Both the position numbers and the translations under genes were made by a program. From positions 1 through 30,025 of the forward strand of contig USMU01000015.1 of NCBI GenBank assembly GCA_900555925.1: a stretch of 30,025 nt of DNA, given 5' to 3'. The DNA is from an uncultured Clostridium sp. (GTDB taxonomy: Bacteria; Bacillota; Clostridia; Christensenellales; Borkfalkiaceae). The notes under the pieces were generated by a model. The model was given only the letters and a program-made list of their open reading frames with translations, was not told where the DNA came from and did no database searches. How positions within the stretch are numbered: position 1 is the first letter of the stretch; every line of letters begins with the position of its first letter. Below are positions 9,091 through 16,793 of the stretch, piece by piece.

Positions 9091-10752
9091 ATGAAAAGAA
9101 AAATATTAGGATTTTTAGCCGCTGTATTTCTCGGAACAGCTATTTTAGGCTTTGCGGCCGCCTGCGGAGGAGAAGAAAACACAGAAACGAGCAGTGGAAC
9201 AAACGTTTCGGATACGTCTTCTTCATCCCGTCCCGATAGTTCGTCCGACAGCATGGAAGAACAAGTGACGGATTATATGCTGGATGAGGAAAGAAAGTAT
9301 ACGGGAACGCTGGTAGACGGAAAGCCGGAGGGCGAAGGAACGCTGGAATGGGTACTCACAAATTGCGCGTATACGGGCGAATTTTCCAATGGAGTCTATG
9401 AGGGGAAAGGAGTTTTTGAGTGGAATAGTACGGGAGATAAGCTGGAAGGAATATTTTCCTGCGGAACGCCGATAACAGGAAAATATACGTATGCGAATAC
9501 GATGAGCTATGAAGGAGAGTTCAATACGGAATGGAAGTTTGAAGGGGAGGGGATATTCGATTGGAATACATATAACGCGGACGGGAGCGTAAAGGCATAC
9601 GGCTGGAAATATGAGGGGGAATTTAAGAACGGAAGTCCCGAAGGCTGTCGAGGGAAAGTGACGTTCAATCAAGAAGGGAAAGGAGAGGGAGTATATTGGT
9701 TTGAAGGAGAAATGAGCGGATTTCCGGAAGTGAAGAAAGGGCAGCAAGGAAGAGGCTATATCGTATATCCCGATAAAAGCACGTATGAAGGGGGAATTTA
9801 TTATACGTCGGAAGGAGAATGGATCCGTTATGGGGAAGGCACGCAGAATTTCTTTTATACGACGTTTACGGGCGCGAGCGCGGGAGGTGAAGCCTCGGAT
9901 AAAATCTATTGTTATGTCGGGGAATTTGACGGCCGAAATTATAGCTGGATGTATGGAAACGGAGTAATGTATTTCAGCGATATATCGGGAAATCCGACGG
10001 GTTATATTAAAGGCACTTGGGACGGATTAATTCGCGTGGGACCCTATACGGCTCCTTGGGCGGAGGAACAGCTTCTCGATAGGTGGAAAGATACGGAAGA
10101 GCTTACTTATACAGACGGCTATCTCTCTTTGTTTAATGAGTATATGGATAAATACGGGGAGACGGATATGGCGGATAAACTTCTGATGCTGGGAGATTCC
10201 CAGTTCAGTAAGGAATGTTTTTCTCAGGCGACCGACCTTTTCGCCGACGAATTTTCCGCCGTCAATATTGCCATAGGCGGCACTACCTCGGCATGGTGGC
10301 GGGATATGCTCGACGAGCTCATCCTTGGAGCGCCGAAATATATTCTCGTACATGTAGGAGGCAACGATATTCGTACAGGGACGCCGTTGGAAACAGCCGT
10401 GCGCGATACAAAGAACCTCATAGACGAATTGGCGGTAAAATATCCTCGCGCTGAAATATTCTATGTTTCCGGGATTGTCGGCGCTTTTGACTATGAGCAG
10501 GCCTTTGATGAGAAATTGATTTCCTTAAACGACCAAATGGAAGAATATGCCGAGGAAAGTGGCAATTTTGAATATATCGATGTGTTTTCCGTCCTGTATA
10601 GTGTTGAAAATAAATCGAATATTTACGATGAACGCTTCGGCTATCTTCAAGAAGACCTTTTCACGGATAGGCTTCATCTTACAAAAGCGGCCTACGATTT
10701 GTGGGGAAATGCGATTAAGCAATCGCTGTTGCAATTTACAAATGGTAAATAA
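9091..10752 (+). CDS. MORN-repeat lipoprotein with C-terminal SGNH hydrolase domain (copy 2)
   Basis: Paralogue of the preceding gene, 553 residues. It has its own signal peptide with lipobox AAAC (Cys25), the identical linker and MORN region (about residues 26-311), and a divergent SGNH domain. Blocks: S370 in LGDSQFS, IAIGGTT, N425 in GGND, and D526/H529 in DRLHLT, so all four SGNH positions are present in classical form. Both SGNH domains carry two adjacent Trp after block II (GGST..WW / GGTT..WW), unlike a simple tandem copy elsewhere. It lies 20 bases after copy 1 and is cotranscribed. Function is inferred as a surface esterase with a different acyl or glycan preference from copy 1. Confidence 0.85.
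   Translation: MKRKILGFLAAVFLGTAILGFAAACGGEENTETSSGTNVSDTSSSSRPDSSSDSMEEQVTDYMLDEERKYTGTLVDGKPEGEGTLEWVLTNCAYTGEFSNGVYEGKGVFEWNSTGDKLEGIFSCGTPITGKYTYANTMSYEGEFNTEWKFEGEGIFDWNTYNADGSVKAYGWKYEGEFKNGSPEGCRGKVTFNQEGKGEGVYWFEGEMSGFPEVKKGQQGRGYIVYPDKSTYEGGIYYTSEGEWIRYGEGTQNFFYTTFTGASAGGEASDKIYCYVGEFDGRNYSWMYGNGVMYFSDISGNPTGYIKGTWDGLIRVGPYTAPWAEEQLLDRWKDTEELTYTDGYLSLFNEYMDKYGETDMADKLLMLGDSQFSKECFSQATDLFADEFSAVNIAIGGTTSAWWRDMLDELILGAPKYILVHVGGNDIRTGTPLETAVRDTKNLIDELAVKYPRAEIFYVSGIVGAFDYEQAFDEKLISLNDQMEEYAEESGNFEYIDVFSVLYSVENKSNIYDERFGYLQEDLFTDRLHLTKAAYDLWGNAIKQSLLQFTNGK
9157..10020 (+). repeat. 864-bp exact direct repeat, unit B
   Basis: Second unit of the exact repeat whose first unit is at 7475-8338. 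Divergence starts at once on both sides: G versus A just upstream of GCCGCC and again right after CACTTGG. This pattern fits gene conversion or module exchange better than whole-gene duplication; an assembly artefact in a repeat longer than short reads cannot be excluded. Confidence 0.93.
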
Positions 10753-10772
10753 AAACGAAAGGAGGAATTTCG

Positions 10773-12884
10773 ATGAAAATTCATAAAAAACTATTACTAC
10801 TATTGTGCGTTATCTCCCTCGGAGCTGCCATAGGCGCATTGAGCGCCTGTAATACTCCCGTAGATTCCGGGAAAACGTCGTCCTCAGATTTTACATCTTC
10901 TGACGGCACGGAGGATAATTCGTCGCAGACTTCGGATATATCGGGCGGCTCCGATTCTACATCGGCCTCCGATTCGGAGTCCGAAACTTCGGAAGGCTCA
11001 TCTTCGGAGGTACATACGCACGAATATATCGGCGGGGTTTGCTCGTGTGGGGAGCAAGATTCCGATTTTACGGGCGAGGCGATAGAATACCGAGTCGATA
11101 GCGGCGTCTATACAGGCGCCATGAAAGACGGGGTTCCCCACGGTTCGGGAGTGCTTACCTACGATGACGGAAAGGAGCTTACCGCGGAATTTACCGAAGG
11201 GACTTATAGCTCCGGCACGCTCGTCTATACGAATGGAAATGTATATGAAGGGGACTTTGATTCGGAGGGCAGGTATTCGGGAACGGGACGATATACGTTT
11301 TCCAGCGGAATGTATTACGAAGGAGAATACGTCGCGGGCTTGCGGGAAGGCGAAGGTTTATTTACATGGAGTACGAACGGCGATTTAGATAGCGCTTGGT
11401 TGTTTCGCGGGACGTTCAAGGCCGATAAAGCATATTATGGCAAAACGACCACGACAAAAACGCAGGGACTCATTTGGTACGAAGGCTATATGAACGACCT
11501 CAACGACGTAGATACTACAAAATTGGGGAAAGGCTTTTACGATTATGCAAATGGCTGTTCTTATACGGGCGAGTTGTATTCGACGGGGGCGCTGTTGGGT
11601 GCGACATTCCATGGCGATGGAAAATTCGTTTGGTCGGGGTCCGATTTCGTGGGAGAATGGAAGGACGGCACGCCGCTTTCAGGCACAAAGACCTTTTATG
11701 CAGAATCGGAGAATAAAACCGTCACGGGTGTATATAAAGGCGAGGTAAACGCCTCTTACGAATTTCATGGCACAGGACGATATACGTTTTCCAGCGGAAT
11801 GTATTACGAAGGGGAGTACGTCAATAACCTGCGGGAAGGAGAAGGCTTATTCACATGGAGTACGAACGGTGACTTAGATAGCGCTTGGTTGTTTAAGGGA
11901 ACCTTTAAGGCGGGAAAAGCCTATTACGGAAAGACGACCACGACAAAGACGGCGGGACTTCTTTGGTATGAGGGCTACATGAACGACCTCAACGATATCG
12001 ATACTTCAAAGAGAGGGAAAGGGTACGTTTATTTTTCAGATACTAACTGTACGTATACGGGCGAATTATATTCGTCGGGTGCCTTGGAAACTTCTGTCTA
12101 TGATGGAGAAGGTCGTTTTACCTGGCCGGGGTCTGACCTTGTCGGAAGCTGGTCTGACGGAGTTCCGACCAGCGGCAGAAAGACCTTTTATAAGGAAAAC
12201 GAGAACCTTACTCCCACAAGCTATTATGAGGGTACATTCAAAAATTGGAACTATGAAGGAAAAGGACGGTATGATTATCTGAACGGCTGTTGGTATGAGG
12301 GCGATTTCGTCAATAACGTCTTTGAGGGAGAAGGTATATTCAGTTGGAATAAAGAACTCGGAAAGGGCGTATATCTCGTCGGAAGGTTTTCCGGCGGAGC
12401 AGCCGTATCGGGAACGAAATATTGGCCGACGAGGACAGCGGGGCTCCTTGAATATACGGGCAAGTTCTCCAATACCGACAATATCGATATTACTTCTTCG
12501 GGAAGCGGCAAATATGCCTTTCCCAACGGAGATATTTACGAGGGCGGCTTGCAGGTGACGATTGCGGACGGAACAGAGAGCACCCTGACGGGAACCGGAA
12601 GGCTGATTTATGCCGTTCCTTCATTGAGCGGAAAAGAATTAGGGCTTGACGGCGAAGCCGCTTCTTTGAAGGTAAAAGAGATATACGGAGAATTTACGTC
12701 AGGGGAAATAAATGGCTCGGCGGTGTACTATCTGACGGACGGAGAAGGCAACGCGGCGGGATATATAACGGGCCGCTATGACGGAGTTTCAAGAATCGGC
12801 GCAATAGATGCGAATTTTGAATATACGTTGCCTGAGGAATACGAGAGGAGTAAGGATTATACTCCCGTCGAAAATGAGGCATAA
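10773..12884 (+). CDS. Large MORN-repeat lipoprotein without enzyme domain
   Basis: Surface lipoprotein of 703 residues: signal peptide with lipobox LSAC (Cys26), a long Ser/Thr/Asp/Glu linker (about 30-80), a short HTHEY...CSCGE motif near 81-94 that could bind a metal, then MORN repeats to the C-terminus. Three super-repeats of exactly 163 residues start at G170, G333 and G496; the third is degenerate. Near the end it has GYITGRYDGVSRIG, matching the cap that precedes SGNH in the two upstream paralogues (GYIKGTWNGMSRIG), but it then stops within about 30 residues and has no SGNH domain. AAAGGAGG precedes the ATG. It may be a scaffold or glycan-binding component; no function is established. 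Confidence 0.85.
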   Translation: MKIHKKLLLLLCVISLGAAIGALSACNTPVDSGKTSSSDFTSSDGTEDNSSQTSDISGGSDSTSASDSESETSEGSSSEVHTHEYIGGVCSCGEQDSDFTGEAIEYRVDSGVYTGAMKDGVPHGSGVLTYDDGKELTAEFTEGTYSSGTLVYTNGNVYEGDFDSEGRYSGTGRYTFSSGMYYEGEYVAGLREGEGLFTWSTNGDLDSAWLFRGTFKADKAYYGKTTTTKTQGLIWYEGYMNDLNDVDTTKLGKGFYDYANGCSYTGELYSTGALLGATFHGDGKFVWSGSDFVGEWKDGTPLSGTKTFYAESENKTVTGVYKGEVNASYEFHGTGRYTFSSGMYYEGEYVNNLREGEGLFTWSTNGDLDSAWLFKGTFKAGKAYYGKTTTTKTAGLLWYEGYMNDLNDIDTSKRGKGYVYFSDTNCTYTGELYSSGALETSVYDGEGRFTWPGSDLVGSWSDGVPTSGRKTFYKENENLTPTSYYEGTFKNWNYEGKGRYDYLNGCWYEGDFVNNVFEGEGIFSWNKELGKGVYLVGRFSGGAAVSGTKYWPTRTAGLLEYTGKFSNTDNIDITSSGSGKYAFPNGDIYEGGLQVTIADGTESTLTGTGRLIYAVPSLSGKELGLDGEAASLKVKEIYGEFTSGEINGSAVYYLTDGEGNAAGYITGRYDGVSRIGAIDANFEYTLPEEYERSKDYTPVENEA
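11280..12570 (+). repeat. Tandem 489-bp in-frame super-repeats (three units)
   Basis: Units begin at 11280, 11769 and 12258, a constant period of 489 bp (163 residues). Units 1 and 2 are very similar, for example GRYTFSSGMYYEGEYV and NGDLDSAWLF in both. Unit 3 keeps GKGRYDYLNGCWYEGDFV and TAGLLEYTGKF but is diverged and fades near 12570. Each unit holds several 20-25-residue MORN motifs. Confidence 0.8.
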
Positions 12885-12899
12885 TAAAGCGGGAAGGCG

Positions 12900-12924
12900 A
12901 GGCGCCGCCCGACGAGCGGCGCCT
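12900..12924 (+). other. Intercistronic GC-rich hairpin
   Basis: A perfect 9-base stem AGGCGCCGC / GCGGCGCCT (12900-12908, 12916-12924) with a 7-base loop lies in the 67-base gap between two MORN genes. There is no T-run after it on either strand, so it does not look like an ordinary terminator. It could stabilise an mRNA end or tune expression of the last gene. Confidence 0.55.
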
Positions 12925-12951
12925 GAAAATAAAAGCATGGAGACGTAAGAA

Positions 12952-13902
12952 ATGAAAAGAATTTTAACTTTGGCGGTAGGGGCGATGTTGGCGCTTTCGG
13001 TTTGCGGGTTTTCGGGGTGCGGGGAGAAAAACACCTCCGCAGAGCAAACGCTCACCTACGATAACGGCAGTGTATATGTAGGCGAAGTCAAGGACGGAAA
13101 GGCCAACGGCAGTGGAAAGTTGACGGACGCGAACGGAAATATTTGGGAAGGCGAATTTATCGATGACTTTTTGCAGGGCTATGGTAAGTATACCGGTTTT
13201 GATTTTGTAGAATATACAGGTGAATTCAAAGATTCCCTGTTTGACGGACTCGGCTACATTGTCTATTCTAACGGCGACGAATATTGGGGGCAATTTGAAA
13301 ACAATCAAAAGATTGGTGCGGGAAGAATGGTTTTTGCCGATTCCGGCTGTGTATACGAAGGAAGCTGGGCGGACGATAATATGTCGGGATTTGGCTGGAT
13401 GTCTTGGAGCATGGGAGATATTTATTGGGGGAATTGGAAAAACGGAACCCCGCAAGGCTTCGGCTGTAAAGTATTTTTCGATTCCGCGTTTTCTATCAAG
13501 GGGGATTATCTCACTTATAATATTTATTCCGGCAGAATGTCGGGCAATCTCATGGACGGCTGGGGCATGATGTACTATGCGGAATCGGGCGGAGTCTATG
13601 CCGGAAATTGGAAAGGCGGGGTGCGGGACGACGAAAACGGAATATATTATTTTGAGGAAGGCGCCGAATGGCTGAAATTCGTCGGCAATTTTTCCGCAGA
13701 GGAAAATGACGGCTGGATTTGGGGCGAGGGCACCATGTATTATGCCGATGGCAGGGTCGTAGAAGGAATTTTCCACGGTACGGAACTGATTGAGGCTTCG
13801 TCCGAGACGCAAGAGCCAATATCGCCAATCGACCCTTTATCCCTTTTCATGGATAATCAGAGTTTAGTTTCGGGCTTAGAGCTTCTCGATCGGGCGAAAT
13901 AA
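12952..13902 (+). CDS. Small MORN-repeat lipoprotein
   Basis: Lipoprotein of 316 residues, the last gene of the long operon. Signal peptide ends at lipobox FSGC (Cys23). Almost the whole mature part is MORN-type repeats (YxGEF/GxG pattern, about residues 36-285), such as YVGEVKDGKANGSG and EYTGEFKDSLFDGLG, with many aromatic residues. The last about 30 residues (after EASSETQEP) are not repeat-like. No catalytic motif is seen. GGAG at 12939-12942 serves the ATG. No clear terminator follows before the GH32 promoter. It may be a structural or binding partner of the other MORN lipoproteins; function unknown. Confidence 0.85.
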   Translation: MKRILTLAVGAMLALSVCGFSGCGEKNTSAEQTLTYDNGSVYVGEVKDGKANGSGKLTDANGNIWEGEFIDDFLQGYGKYTGFDFVEYTGEFKDSLFDGLGYIVYSNGDEYWGQFENNQKIGAGRMVFADSGCVYEGSWADDNMSGFGWMSWSMGDIYWGNWKNGTPQGFGCKVFFDSAFSIKGDYLTYNIYSGRMSGNLMDGWGMMYYAESGGVYAGNWKGGVRDDENGIYYFEEGAEWLKFVGNFSAEENDGWIWGEGTMYYADGRVVEGIFHGTELIEASSETQEPISPIDPLSLFMDNQSLVSGLELLDRAK

Positions 13903-13913
13903 GAGAAAGGGGC

Positions 13914-13962
13914 TGGGAAATTTTACCCAAGGATTGCTTTCCGCGCAAATTTCTGATATAAT
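13914..13962 (+). promoter_or_regulatory. GH32 promoter with adjacent dyad
   Basis: TTGCTT at 13934-13939, a 17-base spacer and TATAAT at 13957-13962. Directly upstream is the dyad TGGG-N8-CCCA (13914-13929) with an A/T-only centre, a plausible operator for the regulator encoded downstream. It shows that GH32 can be transcribed separately from the upstream operon. Confidence 0.65.
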
Positions 13963-13995
13963 AGCTCGTATAAGACGATTCAAGGAGAGTACTGT

Positions 13996-15498
13996 ATGTC
14001 CGATAAAACTCTTTTATCTCAAAGAACCATGCTGGAAGAAGCGAACGCTTTTGTCTTAGAGCAACGAAAGAACGTGAACGAATTTTATAAACCCCTCTAT
14101 CATTTTTCTCCTCCCTGCGGTTGGATGAACGACCCGAACGGCCTCGTCTATTTTCGAGGAGAATATCATGTATTCTATCAGTTTCATCCTTATTCGTCTC
14201 AGGGGGGATTGATGTATTGGGGTCATGCGAAAAGCCGCAATTTTACGACATGGGAGCATCTTCCTGTCGCCCTTGCTCCCGATGCGCCCTATGATAAAAA
14301 CGGCTGCTGGTCGGGCGGAGCAATCGTAATAGAGGACGTCCTCTATCTGATTTATACGGGACATTATGATGAAAACGGAGAGCGTAGGCAAACGCAGAAT
14401 ATCGCATTTTCCCGCGATGGAATCCATTTTGAAAAATACGCCGGCAACCCCGTTATAGAGGCAGCGTCCGCACCCATGGGAGTGTCGAAGGCAGATTTTC
14501 GCGACCCGTTTGTGTGGAAAAAAGACGGAAAATACTATTGTCTTTTGGGTACCTTGCAAAACGGTGTACCCACGGCTCTCCTTTACCGCTCAGAGAACTT
14601 TTTCGATTGGGAGTTTTTCAACATATTCTTACAGCGCGAGAATAGCGGTTACTGTTATGAATGTCCGAATATGACGAGGATAGGCGATACCGATGTATTG
14701 TTTCTTTCTCCTGTAGATTTTCCCGCGGACGGCTTTGCTTTTACGAATTGTAATTCCGTTGTCTATTCGTCGGGCAAAATCGATTATCAAAAGGGCTGCT
14801 TTGGCGGAAGTCCCTTTCGGGAGGTGGACGGAGGAACGGATTTTTATGCTACCCAAGTCGTATATTCTCCCGAAGGAAAAAGTATTTTATTGGCTTGGAT
14901 GAATCTTTGGAATCGTACAATGGTAACGGATCAGCTCGGACATGGTTGGCAGGGAATGATGACGCTCCCGCGGGAGCTCAATATAAAAGACGGAAAGCTG
15001 TTACAAAGGCCCGCTCAGTCCCTTTCAGAATGTCTGAAAAATCCCGTCACGGTCAATGATACGTTGACGGGAGAGAAAAGCTACGCAGGAATAGAGGGAA
15101 GGACGCTTTGTCTCCGCGTCAAAGCGGATATTTCCTCTTGTCGTCGTTTCGGCGTCAAGGTATTGTCCGACGGCGAGCATTTTTTGTCTGCCGTTTATGA
15201 TAAGGAGCGGAAGCAATTTACCATAGACCGCAGAAAGAGCCTTCACGTCATTAAAGGGCATGCGCGAGAGCAGGGGAGCGAAGAAATGCGAGTTTTGCCC
15301 TATGATTGCGGCGGCTCGACCTTCAAAATGGAAATTTGGCTGGATAGATGCGCTGCCGAGGTTTTTTTAGGCGACGGGGAGGGCTCGTTGAGCATGTTGG
15401 TTTATAACGGGAACGGCGGAAAGGTTTCCTTTTTTGCAGAGGGCAAAGCCGAGCTGCATATAGAAAAGGGAGAGGTCGTCCCGACGCCTTCGCCGTAG
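13996..15498 (+). CDS. Glycoside hydrolase family 32 beta-fructosidase / sucrose-6-phosphate hydrolase
   Basis: Retaining enzyme of 500 residues that cleaves terminal beta-fructosides (sucrose, sucrose-6-phosphate or fructo-oligosaccharides). The five-bladed propeller carries the nucleophile D46 in WMNDPNG, the stabiliser D170 in FRDP and the acid/base E222 in YECPN. WSGG and the tryptophan-rich W..H motifs are also present. A C-terminal beta-sandwich occupies about 340-495. There is no signal peptide, so it is cytoplasmic. AAGGAGAG precedes the ATG, and the gene has its own promoter. No sucrose PTS or fructan importer is visible nearby, so the exact substrate is open. Confidence 0.92.
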   Translation: MSDKTLLSQRTMLEEANAFVLEQRKNVNEFYKPLYHFSPPCGWMNDPNGLVYFRGEYHVFYQFHPYSSQGGLMYWGHAKSRNFTTWEHLPVALAPDAPYDKNGCWSGGAIVIEDVLYLIYTGHYDENGERRQTQNIAFSRDGIHFEKYAGNPVIEAASAPMGVSKADFRDPFVWKKDGKYYCLLGTLQNGVPTALLYRSENFFDWEFFNIFLQRENSGYCYECPNMTRIGDTDVLFLSPVDFPADGFAFTNCNSVVYSSGKIDYQKGCFGGSPFREVDGGTDFYATQVVYSPEGKSILLAWMNLWNRTMVTDQLGHGWQGMMTLPRELNIKDGKLLQRPAQSLSECLKNPVTVNDTLTGEKSYAGIEGRTLCLRVKADISSCRRFGVKVLSDGEHFLSAVYDKERKQFTIDRRKSLHVIKGHAREQGSEEMRVLPYDCGGSTFKMEIWLDRCAAEVFLGDGEGSLSMLVYNGNGGKVSFFAEGKAELHIEKGEVVPTPSP

Positions 15499-15535
15499 GG
15501 ATAAGCCTTGCAAAAAATAGATAAAAAAGGAATGT

Positions 15536-16465
15536 ATGGATAAGATTCTCAGTTTGGATATTTCCGACGATAAAAAATTAAATTTTGTCGCGATGGCGCT
15601 CAGTTCTTCTCTGCGGACGGATATTTTGAAAATGCTTTCCGTTCAAAGCCGCAGCGTCAACGAAATTGCTTTTCAACTAAATATTTCTAAATCTACGGCT
15701 TCCGTAAATTTGAAGATTCTCGAAGAAGCGGGATTAGTGATGTCGGAATACCAAGCGGGTAGACACGGGTCCATGAAACTATGCTCGATTGTCAATGAAC
15801 GCTTGACTATAAATTTAATGAACAACCGCGGTCAAGCAGATACGCAACTTTATACAGTGGAAATGCCCATCGGCGGTTATACAGATTTTTATATCAGTTC
15901 TCCGCCGTGCGGACTCGTGACGGAGGAAAAATATATCGGCCGCGATGACCATGTTGCTTCCTTTTATAATGTAGAGCGTTTTCGTGCACAACTGTTGTGG
16001 TTTCGCCAAGGGTTTGTGGAATATAAATTCCCCAAAGAATTTTCCGGCCGAAAGATTGAAAGTCTCGAATTTGTCTTTGAGGCATGTGCCGAAGCACCCG
16101 GTTATCGTATGGAATATCCCTCGGATATTACGATTTGGGTAAATGGGAAGGAAGTAGGTACATGGACTTGTCCGGGAGATTATGGAGGGAGAAGGGGAAT
16201 CTATACGCCTGAATGGTGGTCTCTCGCTTCCACCCAGTTCGGGGAGTATAAGCGCTGGCTGATCAATTCCAAGGGAAGTTATCTCGAAGGAACGCGAATT
16301 TCCGGCATTTGCTTAAAGGATTTGAAAATTGAGGAATCGGAATGTATCACTTTTCGCATCGGAATTAAGAATGATGCGAAAAATGTCGGGGGAATCAATC
16401 TTTTTGGAGAAAAATTCGGCGATTATCCGAGAAATATTACAATGGCGATTCAATATAAAATATAG
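15536..16465 (+). CDS. ArsR-type winged-helix regulator with a C-terminal beta-rich domain
   Basis: DNA-binding protein of 309 residues. Residues about 12-85 form a winged helix of the ArsR type (RTDILKML...VNEIAFQLNISKSTASVNLKILEEAGLV). Residues about 110-309 are a beta-rich, aromatic domain (WVNGKEVGTWTCPGDYGGRRG, YTPEWW) that resembles a carbohydrate-binding sandwich more than a metal sensor; no ArsR metal-site cysteines stand out. It lies 37 bases after GH32 and is probably cotranscribed and followed by a terminator, so local control by a sugar ligand is inferred. AAGGAATG precedes the ATG. Confidence 0.8.
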   Translation: MDKILSLDISDDKKLNFVAMALSSSLRTDILKMLSVQSRSVNEIAFQLNISKSTASVNLKILEEAGLVMSEYQAGRHGSMKLCSIVNERLTINLMNNRGQADTQLYTVEMPIGGYTDFYISSPPCGLVTEEKYIGRDDHVASFYNVERFRAQLLWFRQGFVEYKFPKEFSGRKIESLEFVFEACAEAPGYRMEYPSDITIWVNGKEVGTWTCPGDYGGRRGIYTPEWWSLASTQFGEYKRWLINSKGSYLEGTRISGICLKDLKIEESECITFRIGIKNDAKNVGGINLFGEKFGDYPRNITMAIQYKI

Positions 16466-16576
16466 GGATATTTTCTATAAAATTAAAGTTTTCGATTCAA
16501 AGCAAATATTGTGAAATTGTTACGAAAGAAGAAATGGAAAAACGCTATATCCAAATTTTTTTTGGCCATATCGTCG

Positions 16577-16605
16577 AAAGCTCTGGCTTTACCAGAGCTT
16601 TTTTA
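16577..16605 (+). terminator. Rho-independent terminator after the GH32-regulator pair
   Basis: A perfect 10-base stem AAAGCTCTGG / CCAGAGCTTT (16577-16586, 16592-16601) with a 5-base loop runs directly into T residues. It ends the GH32-regulator unit. The gap 16466-16793 holds this terminator and the next promoter; a 67-codon GTG frame at 16511 overlaps the hairpin and is not convincing. Confidence 0.9.
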
Positions 16606-16714
16606 TACAAAAGGCAAGAAAAAGGTTGGATTGGATAGTAAGGACGCGACTCACAATGTTAAGCGTAGAAAAACAAGTTTTGTAAAAACAGGTAAAAATT
16701 TTTCACTTTTTTGA

Positions 16715-16746
16715 TTGACTATTTCGGAAAAATGTTTTAATATAAT
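16715..16746 (+). promoter_or_regulatory. Promoter of the glutaminase-A-like gene
   Basis: TTGACT at 16715-16720 with TAATAT at 16738-16743 (17-base spacer); a perfect TATAAT overlaps at 16741-16746 but at a 20-base spacing. A TTGATT at 16711 also exists. The exact -10 choice is uncertain, but a promoter here is likely. Confidence 0.55.
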
Positions 16747-16793
16747 AGAAAGGAAATAAAACTTTGCAAAAATCAATAAGGAAGGAATTTGAA

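Noticed and set aside
7475..10020. Insertion sequence or phage origin for the exact repeats
   Set aside because: No transposase, integrase, terminal inverted repeats or target duplications; the repeat is coding and in frame.
16511..16714. 67-codon GTG frame between the regulator and the glutaminase-like gene
   Set aside because: It reads through a strong terminator and lacks a ribosome binding site.
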